A DNA stretch of 31,671 bases from CTSoil-075 sp964292325 (GTDB taxonomy: Bacteria > Bacillota > Negativicutes > DSM-13327). The notes beneath the pieces were generated by a model. That model was not told the DNA's origin. It did no database searches and saw nothing but the letters and a program-made list of their open reading frames with translations. Of this stretch, positions 7,997 to 15,707 are shown one piece after another; position 1 is the first letter of the stretch; the number at the start of each line of letters is the position of its first letter. Position numbers and translations under genes: made by a program. The stretch spans positions 1 through 31,671 of the forward strand of contig CAXYVG010000041.1 in assembly GCA_964292325.1 (NCBI GenBank). Reading direction: 5' to 3'.

Positions 7997-9238
7997 TTAT
8001 GCCTGCATCAGATATTTCTTTTGCTCGGCAGTTAATGCATCAATCGTAAGACCCATTGCTGATAATTTTAATGTAGCGACCTTAGTACTTACCTCTTCAG
8101 GGAAGTTAAACACTTTATTTTCCATTTCCTGATGATGTTCTAAAATATGTAATACTGCTAGCGCTTGCATTGCAAAGGATAAATCCATAATTTCAGTTGG
8201 ATGTCCATCTCCAGCTGCCAAATTCACCAAACGTCCTTCTGCTAATAAATAGATTTTGCGACCATCAGCCATAATAAATTCTTCAATATTTTTGCGTACA
8301 GTTCGCCGTGATGTAGCCATTTCTGCTAAATGCTCTTTATTGATTTCTAGATCAAAATGGCCAGCATTGGCAAGAACGGCTCCTGATTTCATGAGTGCAA
8401 AATGTTCTTGGCAAATCACATGCTTACAGCCCGTTAAAGTAACAAATATATCGCCATCTTTAGCTGCGTCTTCCATTTTCATCACTCTAAAACCATCAAA
8501 TACTGCCTCAATGGCTTTGATTGGATCTACTTCAGTAATAATGACATTAGCGCCCAAACCTTTCGCTCTCATCGCAACGCCTTTGCCGCACCAGCCGTAA
8601 CCAGCTACAACCACAACTTTGCCTGCAACAGTAAGATTTGTTGTCCGCATAATTCCATCCCATGTTGACTGGCCTGTACCATAACGATTATCAAAAAGAT
8701 ATTTACAATATGCGTCATTGACTGCAATCATCGGGAATTTCAAATTACCTTCGGCTGCTAGTCCGCGAAGACGAATTACACCTGTAGTTGTCTCTTCTGA
8801 TCCACCCATAATATGCGGTAATAATTCACTACGTTCACCATGAAGTAGTGATACCAAATCTCCACCATCATCTACAATAATATCAGGTTTTGTATCAAGA
8901 GCTTTATGTAAAAACGTTTCATATTCTTCTTCTGTTGTATTATACCAAGCAAAAACTTTTACTCCCTGTTCTGCTAGAGCAGCAGCTACATCATCTTGAG
9001 TTGAAAGAGGATTACTACCCGTTACCGCAACATTTGCTCCCGCATTTTTTAATACCAAAGCCAAATAAGCTGTTTTTGCCTCTAAATGCATGGTTACCAC
9101 AATATTTTTACCACGTAGTGGTTTGGTTTTGGATAACTCATCATTTAGTACATTGAGTACGGGCATAAAATTTTTAACCCAATTAATTTTTTTATGTCCT
9201 TCTGGTGCTAATATTATATCTCTAATCACTGATTCCAT
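7997..9238 (-). CDS. ahcY: Adenosylhomocysteinase (short archaeal/Thermotoga type)
   Basis: This 413-residue protein hydrolyses S-adenosylhomocysteine to homocysteine and adenosine, relieving inhibition of methyltransferases. The NAD-binding motif GYGWCGKG (residues about 213-220) is intact, and FDNRYGTGQSTWDG marks the substrate domain. GTGQS replaces the GCRES pattern of the eukaryotic type, and the protein lacks the usual C-terminal YRY tail, ending in KKYLMQA; both point to the shorter archaeal/Thermotoga group. The ATG is preceded by AAGGGAG. It is four bases from the mtnA stop upstream and 18 from the aldolase downstream, hence the same operon. Because mtaD is linked, S-inosylhomocysteine is a possible physiological substrate, as described for a methanogen homologue. 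Confidence 0.95.
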   Translation of the reverse strand: MESVIRDIILAPEGHKKINWVKNFMPVLNVLNDELSKTKPLRGKNIVVTMHLEAKTAYLALVLKNAGANVAVTGSNPLSTQDDVAAALAEQGVKVFAWYNTTEEEYETFLHKALDTKPDIIVDDGGDLVSLLHGERSELLPHIMGGSEETTTGVIRLRGLAAEGNLKFPMIAVNDAYCKYLFDNRYGTGQSTWDGIMRTTNLTVAGKVVVVAGYGWCGKGVAMRAKGLGANVIITEVDPIKAIEAVFDGFRVMKMEDAAKDGDIFVTLTGCKHVICQEHFALMKSGAVLANAGHFDLEINKEHLAEMATSRRTVRKNIEEFIMADGRKIYLLAEGRLVNLAAGDGHPTEIMDLSFAMQALAVLHILEHHQEMENKVFNFPEEVSTKVATLKLSAMGLTIDALTAEQKKYLMQA

Positions 9239-9242
9239 TGTA

Positions 9243-10292
9243 TCAAACTCCCTTTATTTTTTGTTGTAATTTTATGATATTCTCATGATAGGGTCCTTTG
9301 AGCACTCCATAATCTGTGATAATAGCGGTCACTAACTCATTAGGAGTCACATCAAATGCTGGATTAAAAACGTCTACCCCTTCAGGAGCAGTGCAGAAAT
9401 TAGCAAAATGAGTTACCTCCGTTGCCGCTCGTTCTTCAATTGGGATATCAAATCCACTTTCCATTGTAAAATCAAAAGTCGATACCGGAGCCGCAACATA
9501 AAAAGGAATATGATGTTCCTTTGCTAATACTGCTACACTATAAGTACCAATTTTATTAGCCACGTCTCCATTTAACGTGATTCGGTCAGCCCCAACAATA
9601 ACAGCTTGTACCATATTTTTTTTCATAACCCAGCCAGCCATATTATCGGTAATCAAAGTCACCGGAATATGGTCTTCCATTAGTTCCCAAGCAGTCAAAC
9701 GAGCGCCTTGTAATAAAGGCCTTGTTTCATCCGCAAATACTCTTGTAATATTACCTTCGGAAAATGCCTGGCGAATAACCCCTAAGGCTGTTCCCTGACC
9801 AGCTGTTGCTAATGCTCCTGCATTGCAATGTGTAAGAACGGAGACGGGAGTGGTAAACAGCGTGGCACCATAGCATGATATTTTAGAATTCATCGCCCGA
9901 TCACCATCTGCAATTGCAATCGCTTCCTGCTCTAAGGCCAAAATAATATCCTCAATTTCACTACTACTATCATATCGACTCGTAACAGACATCATTTGTC
10001 CGATTGCCCAAAATAAATTGACTGCTGTCGGACGAGTCCTTTTTAATTCTTCAGCAACTTCGAATAAGCCTGTCCAAAAATATTGACGATTCGAAAATTG
10101 TCTAGCACCCAGTACAATGCCAAAAGCAGCTGCTACCCCAATCGCTGGAGCGCCACGTACCTCTAGTCTCTTAATAGCCTCGGCTACCCTTTGATAATCG
10201 TGACACTCAATATACTCTACTTTATTGGGTAATAATGTTTGGTTTAATAATAATAAAGAATGATCTTTCCATTGCACAGCCTGTAACAACAA
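9243..10292 (-). CDS. mtnA: S-methyl-5-thioribose-1-phosphate isomerase
   Basis: This 349-residue protein converts methylthioribose-1-phosphate to methylthioribulose-1-phosphate; homologues also accept 5-deoxyribose-1-phosphate. Family blocks are RGAPAIGVAAAFG near residue 47, the catalytic Cys in THCNAGALATAGQGT, and the catalytic Asp in GADRITLNGDVANKIGTY. It belongs to the eIF2B-alpha-like fold. The start is a TTG, either at 10292 or the adjacent 10289, after a GGGGGG ribosome binding site. It lies 11 bases after mtnP and four bases before ahcY. The operon has no mtnK kinase, consistent with entry by phosphorolysis rather than by nucleosidase plus kinase. Confidence 0.95.
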   Translation of the reverse strand: MLLQAVQWKDHSLLLLNQTLLPNKVEYIECHDYQRVAEAIKRLEVRGAPAIGVAAAFGIVLGARQFSNRQYFWTGLFEVAEELKRTRPTAVNLFWAIGQMMSVTSRYDSSSEIEDIILALEQEAIAIADGDRAMNSKISCYGATLFTTPVSVLTHCNAGALATAGQGTALGVIRQAFSEGNITRVFADETRPLLQGARLTAWELMEDHIPVTLITDNMAGWVMKKNMVQAVIVGADRITLNGDVANKIGTYSVAVLAKEHHIPFYVAAPVSTFDFTMESGFDIPIEERAATEVTHFANFCTAPEGVDVFNPAFDVTPNELVTAIITDYGVLKGPYHENIIKLQQKIKGV

Positions 10293-10303
10293 TCGTCCCC
10301 CCT

Positions 10304-11095
10304 TTATATGTTAAAACCACCATATTCATCTAACGCATGCTGACAACTACAATCGCTTTCAATATCCATTACCTTGATTGTATTCATCAGTAAGGACTTT
10401 AACTTTTCAGTATTATTTTTCATAATATCCATCACTTCATGATATGTCAACAGATTTGGCGAAATACCAGCGGCAAAATTAGTAACCATTGCAATCGTCG
10501 CATAGCACATTTGTGCTTCACGAGCCAAAACAACCTCTGGAACGCTGGTCATCCCGACTACATCAGCACCTAGTTTTGAAAACATTCGAATCTCAGCTGG
10601 CGTTTCAAAACGGGGACCTTCTGTGCAAATATATGTACCTTGTGAATGAATCGCAATACCAATCTCATTCGCCACGGCTAGCAGTTTATCATGTAAAGAT
10701 AAACAATATGGATTCGTCAAATCCACATGTACGACACCTCTTTCTCCACCTTCGAAAAAAGTTTGACTTCGCTGCTTCGTAAAATCAATAAATTGATCTA
10801 CTAACACAAAATCCCCCAGATTCATTGATAACTGTAAGGAACCGACTGCCGCAGTTGCTAGAATATACTTAACTCCCATCTTTTTCAAAGCCCAAATATT
10901 AGCTCGGTAATTAATTAAATGAGGGGCAATGGAGTGTTTACTACCATGCCTAGGAATAAAGGCGATACTTTTTCCTGCGAAATCGCCTACTTTATAACAT
11001 ACGTTCCCATAGGGAGTGCTCATTTCCGCCTGATGTATATTTTCTAAAATTTTTGGATCATATACACCAGTACCACCAATAATTCCAATTTTCAC
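10304..11095 (-). CDS. mtnP: MtnP-family phosphorylase, probable methylthioinosine type
   Basis: This 263-residue purine nucleoside phosphorylase family protein releases the base from methylthio- or deoxy-nucleosides, giving the 1-phosphate sugar used by MtnA. Phosphate-site blocks GGTGVYD (7-13) and PRHG (48-51), plus TSVPEVVLAREAQMCYATIA (183-202), are typical of MTA phosphorylase. In human MTAP the following TDYD provides Asp220 and Asp222 for adenine; here the aligned residues are Asn206 and Ala208 (TNFA). This resembles 6-oxopurine enzymes, so methylthioinosine rather than methylthioadenosine is the probable substrate, in keeping with the linked deaminase. A GTG start at 11095 follows TAGGTGATGG. 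It heads the tight run mtnP-mtnA-ahcY. The family is secure; the specificity is inferred. Confidence 0.9.
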   Translation of the reverse strand: MKIGIIGGTGVYDPKILENIHQAEMSTPYGNVCYKVGDFAGKSIAFIPRHGSKHSIAPHLINYRANIWALKKMGVKYILATAAVGSLQLSMNLGDFVLVDQFIDFTKQRSQTFFEGGERGVVHVDLTNPYCLSLHDKLLAVANEIGIAIHSQGTYICTEGPRFETPAEIRMFSKLGADVVGMTSVPEVVLAREAQMCYATIAMVTNFAAGISPNLLTYHEVMDIMKNNTEKLKSLLMNTIKVMDIESDCSCQHALDEYGGFNI

Positions 11096-11141
11096 TATTC
11101 CATCACCTACAAAATAATTTTCATCGACTGTCTATAAAGTA

Positions 11142-11558
11142 TTACAAATTTACACCAAGCAAGCCGCCTACTATACCCGCTGCAATACCAGCGATACATT
11201 TATTAGCCAATACCAATACCGGCACATACTCTTGACTCATTTCCATCCCAATGCTGATCGAAATCAGCACATAAAGGAAACCAACAGACATACCGATCCA
11301 TAAGCCTTTTGACTCAGCTTTATGAGCGGCATATACACTACCAATAAAAATACTAATCATCGTCACGCCAACCATAATATATTGTATATAGCCATCTATA
11401 TATGTATTTTCGGTCACTACACTTACGAATGATAAAAATAGTGCAGCACCAATGGAAACCATTATACTTACCAATACTCCGCTGCATATACATACAACAG
11501 TTCCTGCTACCTTGGGTGGTTTGGTCGTAAAACGTGTCCGACTACTTTGTTTAGACAC
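11142..11558 (-). CDS. TIGR04086-type small membrane protein
   Basis: This 138-residue protein has four hydrophobic segments (about 17-48, 60-76, 85-103 and 111-136) after a basic, polar N-terminal tail, so the N-terminus probably faces the cytoplasm. Length and layout match the TIGR04086/YrzE-like membrane proteins of Firmicutes, whose function is unknown. A GTG start follows GGGAGGGAGCATT. It lies between surE and mtnP on the same strand with gaps of about 77 and 46 bases. No catalytic residues are recognisable, and the assignment rests on size, topology and the glycine-rich last helix. Confidence 0.7.
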   Translation of the reverse strand: MSKQSSRTRFTTKPPKVAGTVVCICSGVLVSIMVSIGAALFLSFVSVVTENTYIDGYIQYIMVGVTMISIFIGSVYAAHKAESKGLWIGMSVGFLYVLISISIGMEMSQEYVPVLVLANKCIAGIAAGIVGGLLGVNL

Positions 11559-11635
11559 AATGCTCCCTCCCTGATTTCGGTATTACAAGGATTCATATTG
11601 TAAATTTATGCGAAATAAAGCTAAATATACCTAGA

Positions 11636-12391
11636 TTATAAGTCCCAACTCTCTACTAAATCCATAATACCATAATTGGTTAGATCAAAATGAACAGGTG
11701 TTACTGATATTTTAGACATATTGATCGCAACAATATCACTTTCTGCATCATTTTGATTGTCAACAATGCGGCCCCCTAACCAATAATACATACGTCCCCT
11801 CGGATCATGTCTCGCTTCAAAGGTATTTTCATACTGCCGATCTCCTAGCTTCGTAATGGCCACACCATTTAACCTTGCCGATGGCAGTGCAGGTACATTT
11901 ACATTTAATAACGTATTAGGTGGCAATGAGCGCTGAATTACATTTTGAACTAACTTACTTGTAAATTCAGCGGCAGGCCTAAAATCATAATGTTCCTTAC
12001 CATCTAATGAAACAGCAATTGCCGGTATACCATGCAGGGCTCCTTCAATTGCTGCACTTACCGTCCCCGAGTACAATACATCGGTTCCTAAATTAGGCCC
12101 ATGATTAATCCCAGCAACCACTATATCAGGAGGCTCTGTCATTAATACCCCTAAGGCAAGTTTTACACAGTCCGCAGGAGTCCCTCCGATACGCCAGCCA
12201 CTAACACGTGGATTACTAAAAGAATACTGATCAACTCGTATAGGACTATGCACTGTAATAGACTGGCTTGTAGCGCTACGTTCAACATCAGGTGCCACTA
12301 CTACCACCTCAGCAATCTTTGAAAGTTCATGCCAAAGTGCTTGAATACCAGCTGCGCCAATACCGTCATCATTTGTTACTAAAATACGCAA
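11636..12391 (-). CDS. surE: 5'/3'-nucleotidase SurE
   Basis: This 251-residue SurE phosphatase dephosphorylates nucleoside monophosphates in a metal-dependent way and acts in the cytoplasm. The N-terminal metal pair is in LVTNDDGI (residues 4-11), Ser-rich ATSQSITVH follows, and GGTPADCV and INHGPNLGTDVLYSGTVS complete the family core. The start is a TTG at 12391 after GGAGGG, giving the canonical MRILVTNDDG N-terminus. It is separated from queE by about 19 bases, so the two are likely co-transcribed. Full length, no oddities apart from the TTG start. Confidence 0.95.
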   Translation of the reverse strand: MRILVTNDDGIGAAGIQALWHELSKIAEVVVVAPDVERSATSQSITVHSPIRVDQYSFSNPRVSGWRIGGTPADCVKLALGVLMTEPPDIVVAGINHGPNLGTDVLYSGTVSAAIEGALHGIPAIAVSLDGKEHYDFRPAAEFTSKLVQNVIQRSLPPNTLLNVNVPALPSARLNGVAITKLGDRQYENTFEARHDPRGRMYYWLGGRIVDNQNDAESDIVAINMSKISVTPVHFDLTNYGIMDLVESWDL

Positions 12392-12410
12392 ACCTATCCC
12401 TCCACACTGA

Positions 12411-13145
12411 TTATAATTGATTCATAAATTTGTGAGTTTGCGGGATGACCCGTACATCACGAAGTAAAGTAAGTGCCTGTTCTTGCCGAGCAAGTACCAT
12501 ATCAGGTGTAGCACCCTCACAATTCTTAATTGGGGTAACGGGTTGTATGATCAGCGGAATATTACAATCCACTGCCGCTATCAGCTCAATCGCATGCTGA
12601 AATTCTTCAACACTTGTAGTATTGGTAACAACGATTTTGACAAAAACAGTACGGGTATTTGCTAATTCTAAAAACTCTCTATGTTGCTGCCATAATTCTT
12701 GTCCCGTCGTACTAGGTAGTTTGATATCCATACTAATCAGATCAATATATGGCAACACCAGAGCTAGTTTTTCCGTCAATGTGCCATTTGTTTCTAAATA
12801 TAATCGCCCATTAACAAATGGTGCTAATTTTACAATTGCCTCTGCTTGGCACAATGGTTCACCACCCGTTAAGCTAACAGAATGATGGGGCATAATTAAG
12901 AGTTGATTGATATATTTCGCCAACTCATCAATTGGTATGGGATTCAAAATGGTTTGAAAGTCACGCTTCCCAGCAGTTATTTCAATATTCCCTGCCGCCA
13001 CCTTACTTCTTGATTCTGGTGTATCACAAAAAGCACATTCTAAATTGCAACCCGTTAACCTTACGAATACTTGGCGATATCCAACATACGGACCTTCCCC
13101 TTGTATAGAAGAAAAAACTTCAGCAACCGTTATCATTTCAGACAT
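12411..13145 (-). CDS. queE: 7-carboxy-7-deazaguanine synthase, radical SAM
   Basis: This 244-residue radical SAM enzyme converts 6-carboxytetrahydropterin to 7-carboxy-7-deazaguanine in queuosine and preQ0 synthesis. The cluster motif is C-x3-C-x2-C in GCNLECAFCDT near residues 32-42, IQGEGPYVGYRQVFVRLTG precedes it and SLTGGEPL follows. The stretch after the cluster (CDTPESRS) differs from the usual CDTxYSW but is acceptable for the family. I chose the ATG at 13145, which has AGGAG eight bases upstream; a GTG at 13154 and an ATG at 13151 are too close to that site. The gene lies five bases after queD. queC and queF are not nearby. Confidence 0.92.
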   Translation of the reverse strand: MSEMITVAEVFSSIQGEGPYVGYRQVFVRLTGCNLECAFCDTPESRSKVAAGNIEITAGKRDFQTILNPIPIDELAKYINQLLIMPHHSVSLTGGEPLCQAEAIVKLAPFVNGRLYLETNGTLTEKLALVLPYIDLISMDIKLPSTTGQELWQQHREFLELANTRTVFVKIVVTNTTSVEEFQHAIELIAAVDCNIPLIIQPVTPIKNCEGATPDMVLARQEQALTLLRDVRVIPQTHKFMNQL

Positions 13146-13150
13146 TATCA

Positions 13151-13525
13151 TCACTCCTGACTATATGCCGCTGCTGAATTTGGAGATTCCCATACTTTCA
13201 CAGACCGTAATGTTACATCGTCTCCAAACTCATGAGTTTTGCCAAGTTCATCATAAACATATTTGGCAATATTTTCAGCGGTTGGATTCATGTTCAAAAA
13301 TGGTTCAATTTCATTTAAACAATAATGATCTAAATGAACCATTATCGTATTAACTGCTGCTTTTAAATCTCGAAAATCAATTAACATACCAAGTTCACCG
13401 AGTTTTTTTCCACAAATCGTTACTTCTACTTTCCAATTATGCCCATGTAGCCGACTACATTTTCCTGGATAGTTATTAATATAATGAGCTGCTTCAAAGT
13501 TAACACAAATTGTTAATTCAAACAT
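13151..13525 (-). CDS. queD: 6-carboxytetrahydropterin synthase QueD
   Basis: This 124-residue enzyme of the 6-pyruvoyl-tetrahydropterin synthase family turns dihydroneopterin triphosphate into 6-carboxytetrahydropterin, the QueE substrate. Zinc ligands are His in NFEAAHYI and the two His of LHGHNW; the catalytic Cys is in GKCSRLHGHN, and LDHYCLNE carries a further conserved His. The ATG at 13525 has AAAGGAG eight bases upstream; a GTG three codons earlier overlaps that site and is unlikely. Its 3' end contains the ribosome binding site of queE, so the pair is coupled. The upstream gene is a glycosyltransferase ending at a hairpin, so queD probably starts its own transcript. Confidence 0.93.
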   Translation of the reverse strand: MFELTICVNFEAAHYINNYPGKCSRLHGHNWKVEVTICGKKLGELGMLIDFRDLKAAVNTIMVHLDHYCLNEIEPFLNMNPTAENIAKYVYDELGKTHEFGDDVTLRSVKVWESPNSAAAYSQE

Positions 13526-13578
13526 AATATACACTCCTTTATTTTATGGTAAAACGTTACTATATTTCGTGATTTTGT

Positions 13579-13615
13579 AAAATAAGAGATGAGTATTTAA
13601 CTCATCTCTTATTTT
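13579..13615. terminator. Terminator hairpin overlapping the glycosyltransferase stop
   Basis: Perfect 15-bp arms at 13579-13593 and 13601-13615 enclose a seven-base loop. The stem contains the glycosyltransferase stop codon and starts and ends in A/T runs, so on the minus strand TTTT follows the GC-richer part. It should end the glycosyltransferase transcript before queD. Confidence 0.75.
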
Positions 13616-14892
13616 GCCGCTTGTTTACTTAAAAAATTCTCTTTAGAAAATTCATCATTTTGCGATAGCAATACCTCTTTATAACTCATGCTACGCGTAT
13701 GCTGAGTATGACTCCATTCTCGTTCATGACGGTGTATAAAACCCATAACGGTGATAGGTATCCAGCTATATATAAAGAGTGGATAGAAAATCAGATAAAA
13801 CCAAGATTTCCAAGATGCACGAATTTTAGCTAGCACAATCATTGGAAAGGCATATTGTCCAATTCCGACTAGTGTCCAAACTTCAACCGGTAAAATTTCA
13901 AAGAAAATATTCGTATAAAATGGAGTAATATAACAAAGATAATTTAATAACACAAAAGTAGTCGATACAATTAAAAAATATGGCTGTAATAATTGTAATA
14001 CTCCATCTAAAATACGGATGTCATGTCGCTTAATTCCTGCAACTAACAATTTAGGAATATATCGACCTGCAACATCAAAAAGCCCTTGTGCCCATCTTTT
14101 ACGTTGTCGCCAAGATTGCATAAAAGTGAGTGGCTTTTCATCATAAACAATCGCACCATGTGCCCAAGTCGTTCGTGTACCTTCTAATAACACTTTCATG
14201 GTAAATTCAGCATCTTCAGCCAAACAAGTAGCTCCCCAGCCAAAATTTCGTAAAATTTCAGTGGAAATACACATCCCTGTTCCACCTAATACGCTGGAAA
14301 GTCCAAGATTGTATTTTGCCGAATTCGTAATATGATTGGCAAGCCAAAAGGATATTGAAAAAGTTCCCGAAACCCATGTATCATCCGGATTCTTAGAGTC
14401 TAGATATCCTTGAATCACTTTTTCACCATGACACAGATGATTATTCATTTCTTGCAAGAAATCTGGATGAACGAGATTATCAGCATCAAAAACAACAACG
14501 GCATCATATTGTCGTTTTAGCCGAAAGATTTTACCAAAGATCCATTCCATCGCATAACCCTTACCACGTTGTTCCAAATTGAATCGTTCATGTACGATAG
14601 CTCCAGCATCACGTGCGGTTTGCGCTGTACGGTCAGTACAATTGTCTGCCACAACAAATATATCATAGAATTCTCTTGGATAATTAAGAACAAGTAAATT
14701 CTCTACGAGTTGCGCAATGACCTGTTCTTCATTATGGGCAGCAATGAGTATCGCAAAGTTTTTTTCTGGTGCCACAGTTCTATGCTTTTTTCTGCGCCAA
14801 AAACCAAAAAAAGCAAGAATAAAATAGTAGATCGTGAAAAATATAATGATAAGTTGCATAGGAATCATTACATAATCAAAGATATAATTCAT
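13609..14892 (-). CDS. Membrane processive family 2 glycosyltransferase
   Basis: This 427-residue protein has one N-terminal membrane segment (about 8-30), a cytosolic GT2 domain and three or four C-terminal membrane segments (about 295-390). Catalytic landmarks are VADNCTDRT (81-89), the metal-binding DAD at 136-138, the ED of CLAEDAEF and QRKRW of the Q-x-x-R-W motif. This is the layout of BcsA/NodC/hyaluronan-synthase-like polymerases, which extend a polysaccharide while threading it through the membrane. The donor sugar and polymer are unknown. The ATG at 14892 is preceded by a weak AAAGGAG-like site. A consensus promoter lies about 70 bases upstream and a terminator covers its stop, so it forms a single-gene unit. 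The secreted deacetylase at 19299 could modify its product, which is speculative. Confidence 0.88.
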   Translation of the reverse strand: MNYIFDYVMIPMQLIIIFFTIYYFILAFFGFWRRKKHRTVAPEKNFAILIAAHNEEQVIAQLVENLLVLNYPREFYDIFVVADNCTDRTAQTARDAGAIVHERFNLEQRGKGYAMEWIFGKIFRLKRQYDAVVVFDADNLVHPDFLQEMNNHLCHGEKVIQGYLDSKNPDDTWVSGTFSISFWLANHITNSAKYNLGLSSVLGGTGMCISTEILRNFGWGATCLAEDAEFTMKVLLEGTRTTWAHGAIVYDEKPLTFMQSWRQRKRWAQGLFDVAGRYIPKLLVAGIKRHDIRILDGVLQLLQPYFLIVSTTFVLLNYLCYITPFYTNIFFEILPVEVWTLVGIGQYAFPMIVLAKIRASWKSWFYLIFYPLFIYSWIPITVMGFIHRHEREWSHTQHTRSMSYKEVLLSQNDEFSKENFLSKQAAK

Positions 14893-14962
14893 GAATGTAG
14901 CTCCTTTAAGATTCCGTTTTCTAAATTAATTAAAATATGCTTTATTTTTTAATACAAACACT

Positions 14963-14992
14963 ATTGTAATTTTAAAGCTAATACCTTGTCAA
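14963..14992 (-). promoter_or_regulatory. Consensus sigma-A promoter of the glycosyltransferase gene
   Basis: On the minus strand a perfect TTGACA (14992-14987) is followed after 18 bases by TACAAT (14968-14963). Transcription would start near 14956, about 64 bases before the glycosyltransferase ATG. It is among the best promoter matches in the window. Confidence 0.75.
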
Positions 14993-15014
14993 GCCACAAA
15001 TAATAATCTATACA

Positions 15015-15707
15015 TTATGAAGTAACTGATTTACATTCAAATAAACTAAAAATAGAATTTAATATCCCAAATAAAGCATATGCAAAGAATGGTACAAATA
15101 GTATCGTATGCATCATGTCGTTTACGGAAAACAAGATATAACCCGCAATCAGTATCGTAATCACTGCCGGAATGATTCGTATTTTTTCACCTTTCCCCTT
15201 AAAATCAGGATATTTGATCGTACTAACCATCAAATAAGCACAAATCATAACCATAATAGGAAAAATCCAACCAGTTGGCTTAATGCCAAGCATAACAAAA
15301 GTCGCTACTACACAACCAGCCGCTGGAATCGGCAATCCCATAAAATAGCCTTTTACAATACCTGTATTCACATTGAAGCGAGCCAAACGCAATGCACCAC
15401 ATGTAGCAAAAAAAGCAGCAACTATATAGCCCATACCACTAGGCAAATCTTTCAATAAAAAAGCATAAGATAATATTGCTGGAGCTACACCAAATGATAC
15501 TAAATCACACAAGGAATCTAATTCCTTGCCAAATTCACTACTCGCATTTAAATACCTCGCCACTCTACCATCTAATCCATCACTAACCATAGCAGCAACT
15601 ACAAATAATGCAGCATGAAAAAATTCGCCATTAAATGTAGAAATAATAGCGCATATACCTAAAATTAGATTTAAAGCCGTTAATGCATTCGGAATAATGC
15701 TTCTCAT
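15015..15707 (-). CDS. pssA: CDP-diacylglycerol-serine O-phosphatidyltransferase
   Basis: This 230-residue integral membrane enzyme makes phosphatidylserine from CDP-diacylglycerol and serine. The CDP-alcohol phosphotransferase signature D-x2-DG-x2-AR-x8-G-x3-D-x3-D is complete from Asp43 to Asp68 (DGLDGRVAR onward). About six to seven hydrophobic segments fill the rest, as in the Bacillus-type PssA. Its ATG overlaps the psd stop by four bases (ATGA), so both are coupled, and serine-to-ethanolamine lipid synthesis is encoded together. The gene ends the PBP-tagA-psd-pssA run. Phosphatidylglycerophosphate synthase is the main alternative but is excluded by the psd partner. Confidence 0.93.
   Translation of the reverse strand: MRSIIPNALTALNLILGICAIISTFNGEFFHAALFVVAAMVSDGLDGRVARYLNASSEFGKELDSLCDLVSFGVAPAILSYAFLLKDLPSGMGYIVAAFFATCGALRLARFNVNTGIVKGYFMGLPIPAAGCVVATFVMLGIKPTGWIFPIMVMICAYLMVSTIKYPDFKGKGEKIRIIPAVITILIAGYILFSVNDMMHTILFVPFFAYALFGILNSIFSLFECKSVTS

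Noticed and set aside
10489..10782. Plus-strand frame opposite mtnP
   Set aside because: Shadow frame; composition unlike the real genes and no upstream ribosome binding site.
11096..11141. Possible SAM riboswitch before mtnP
   Set aside because: The gap is only 46 bases and lacks the conserved SAM aptamer blocks.
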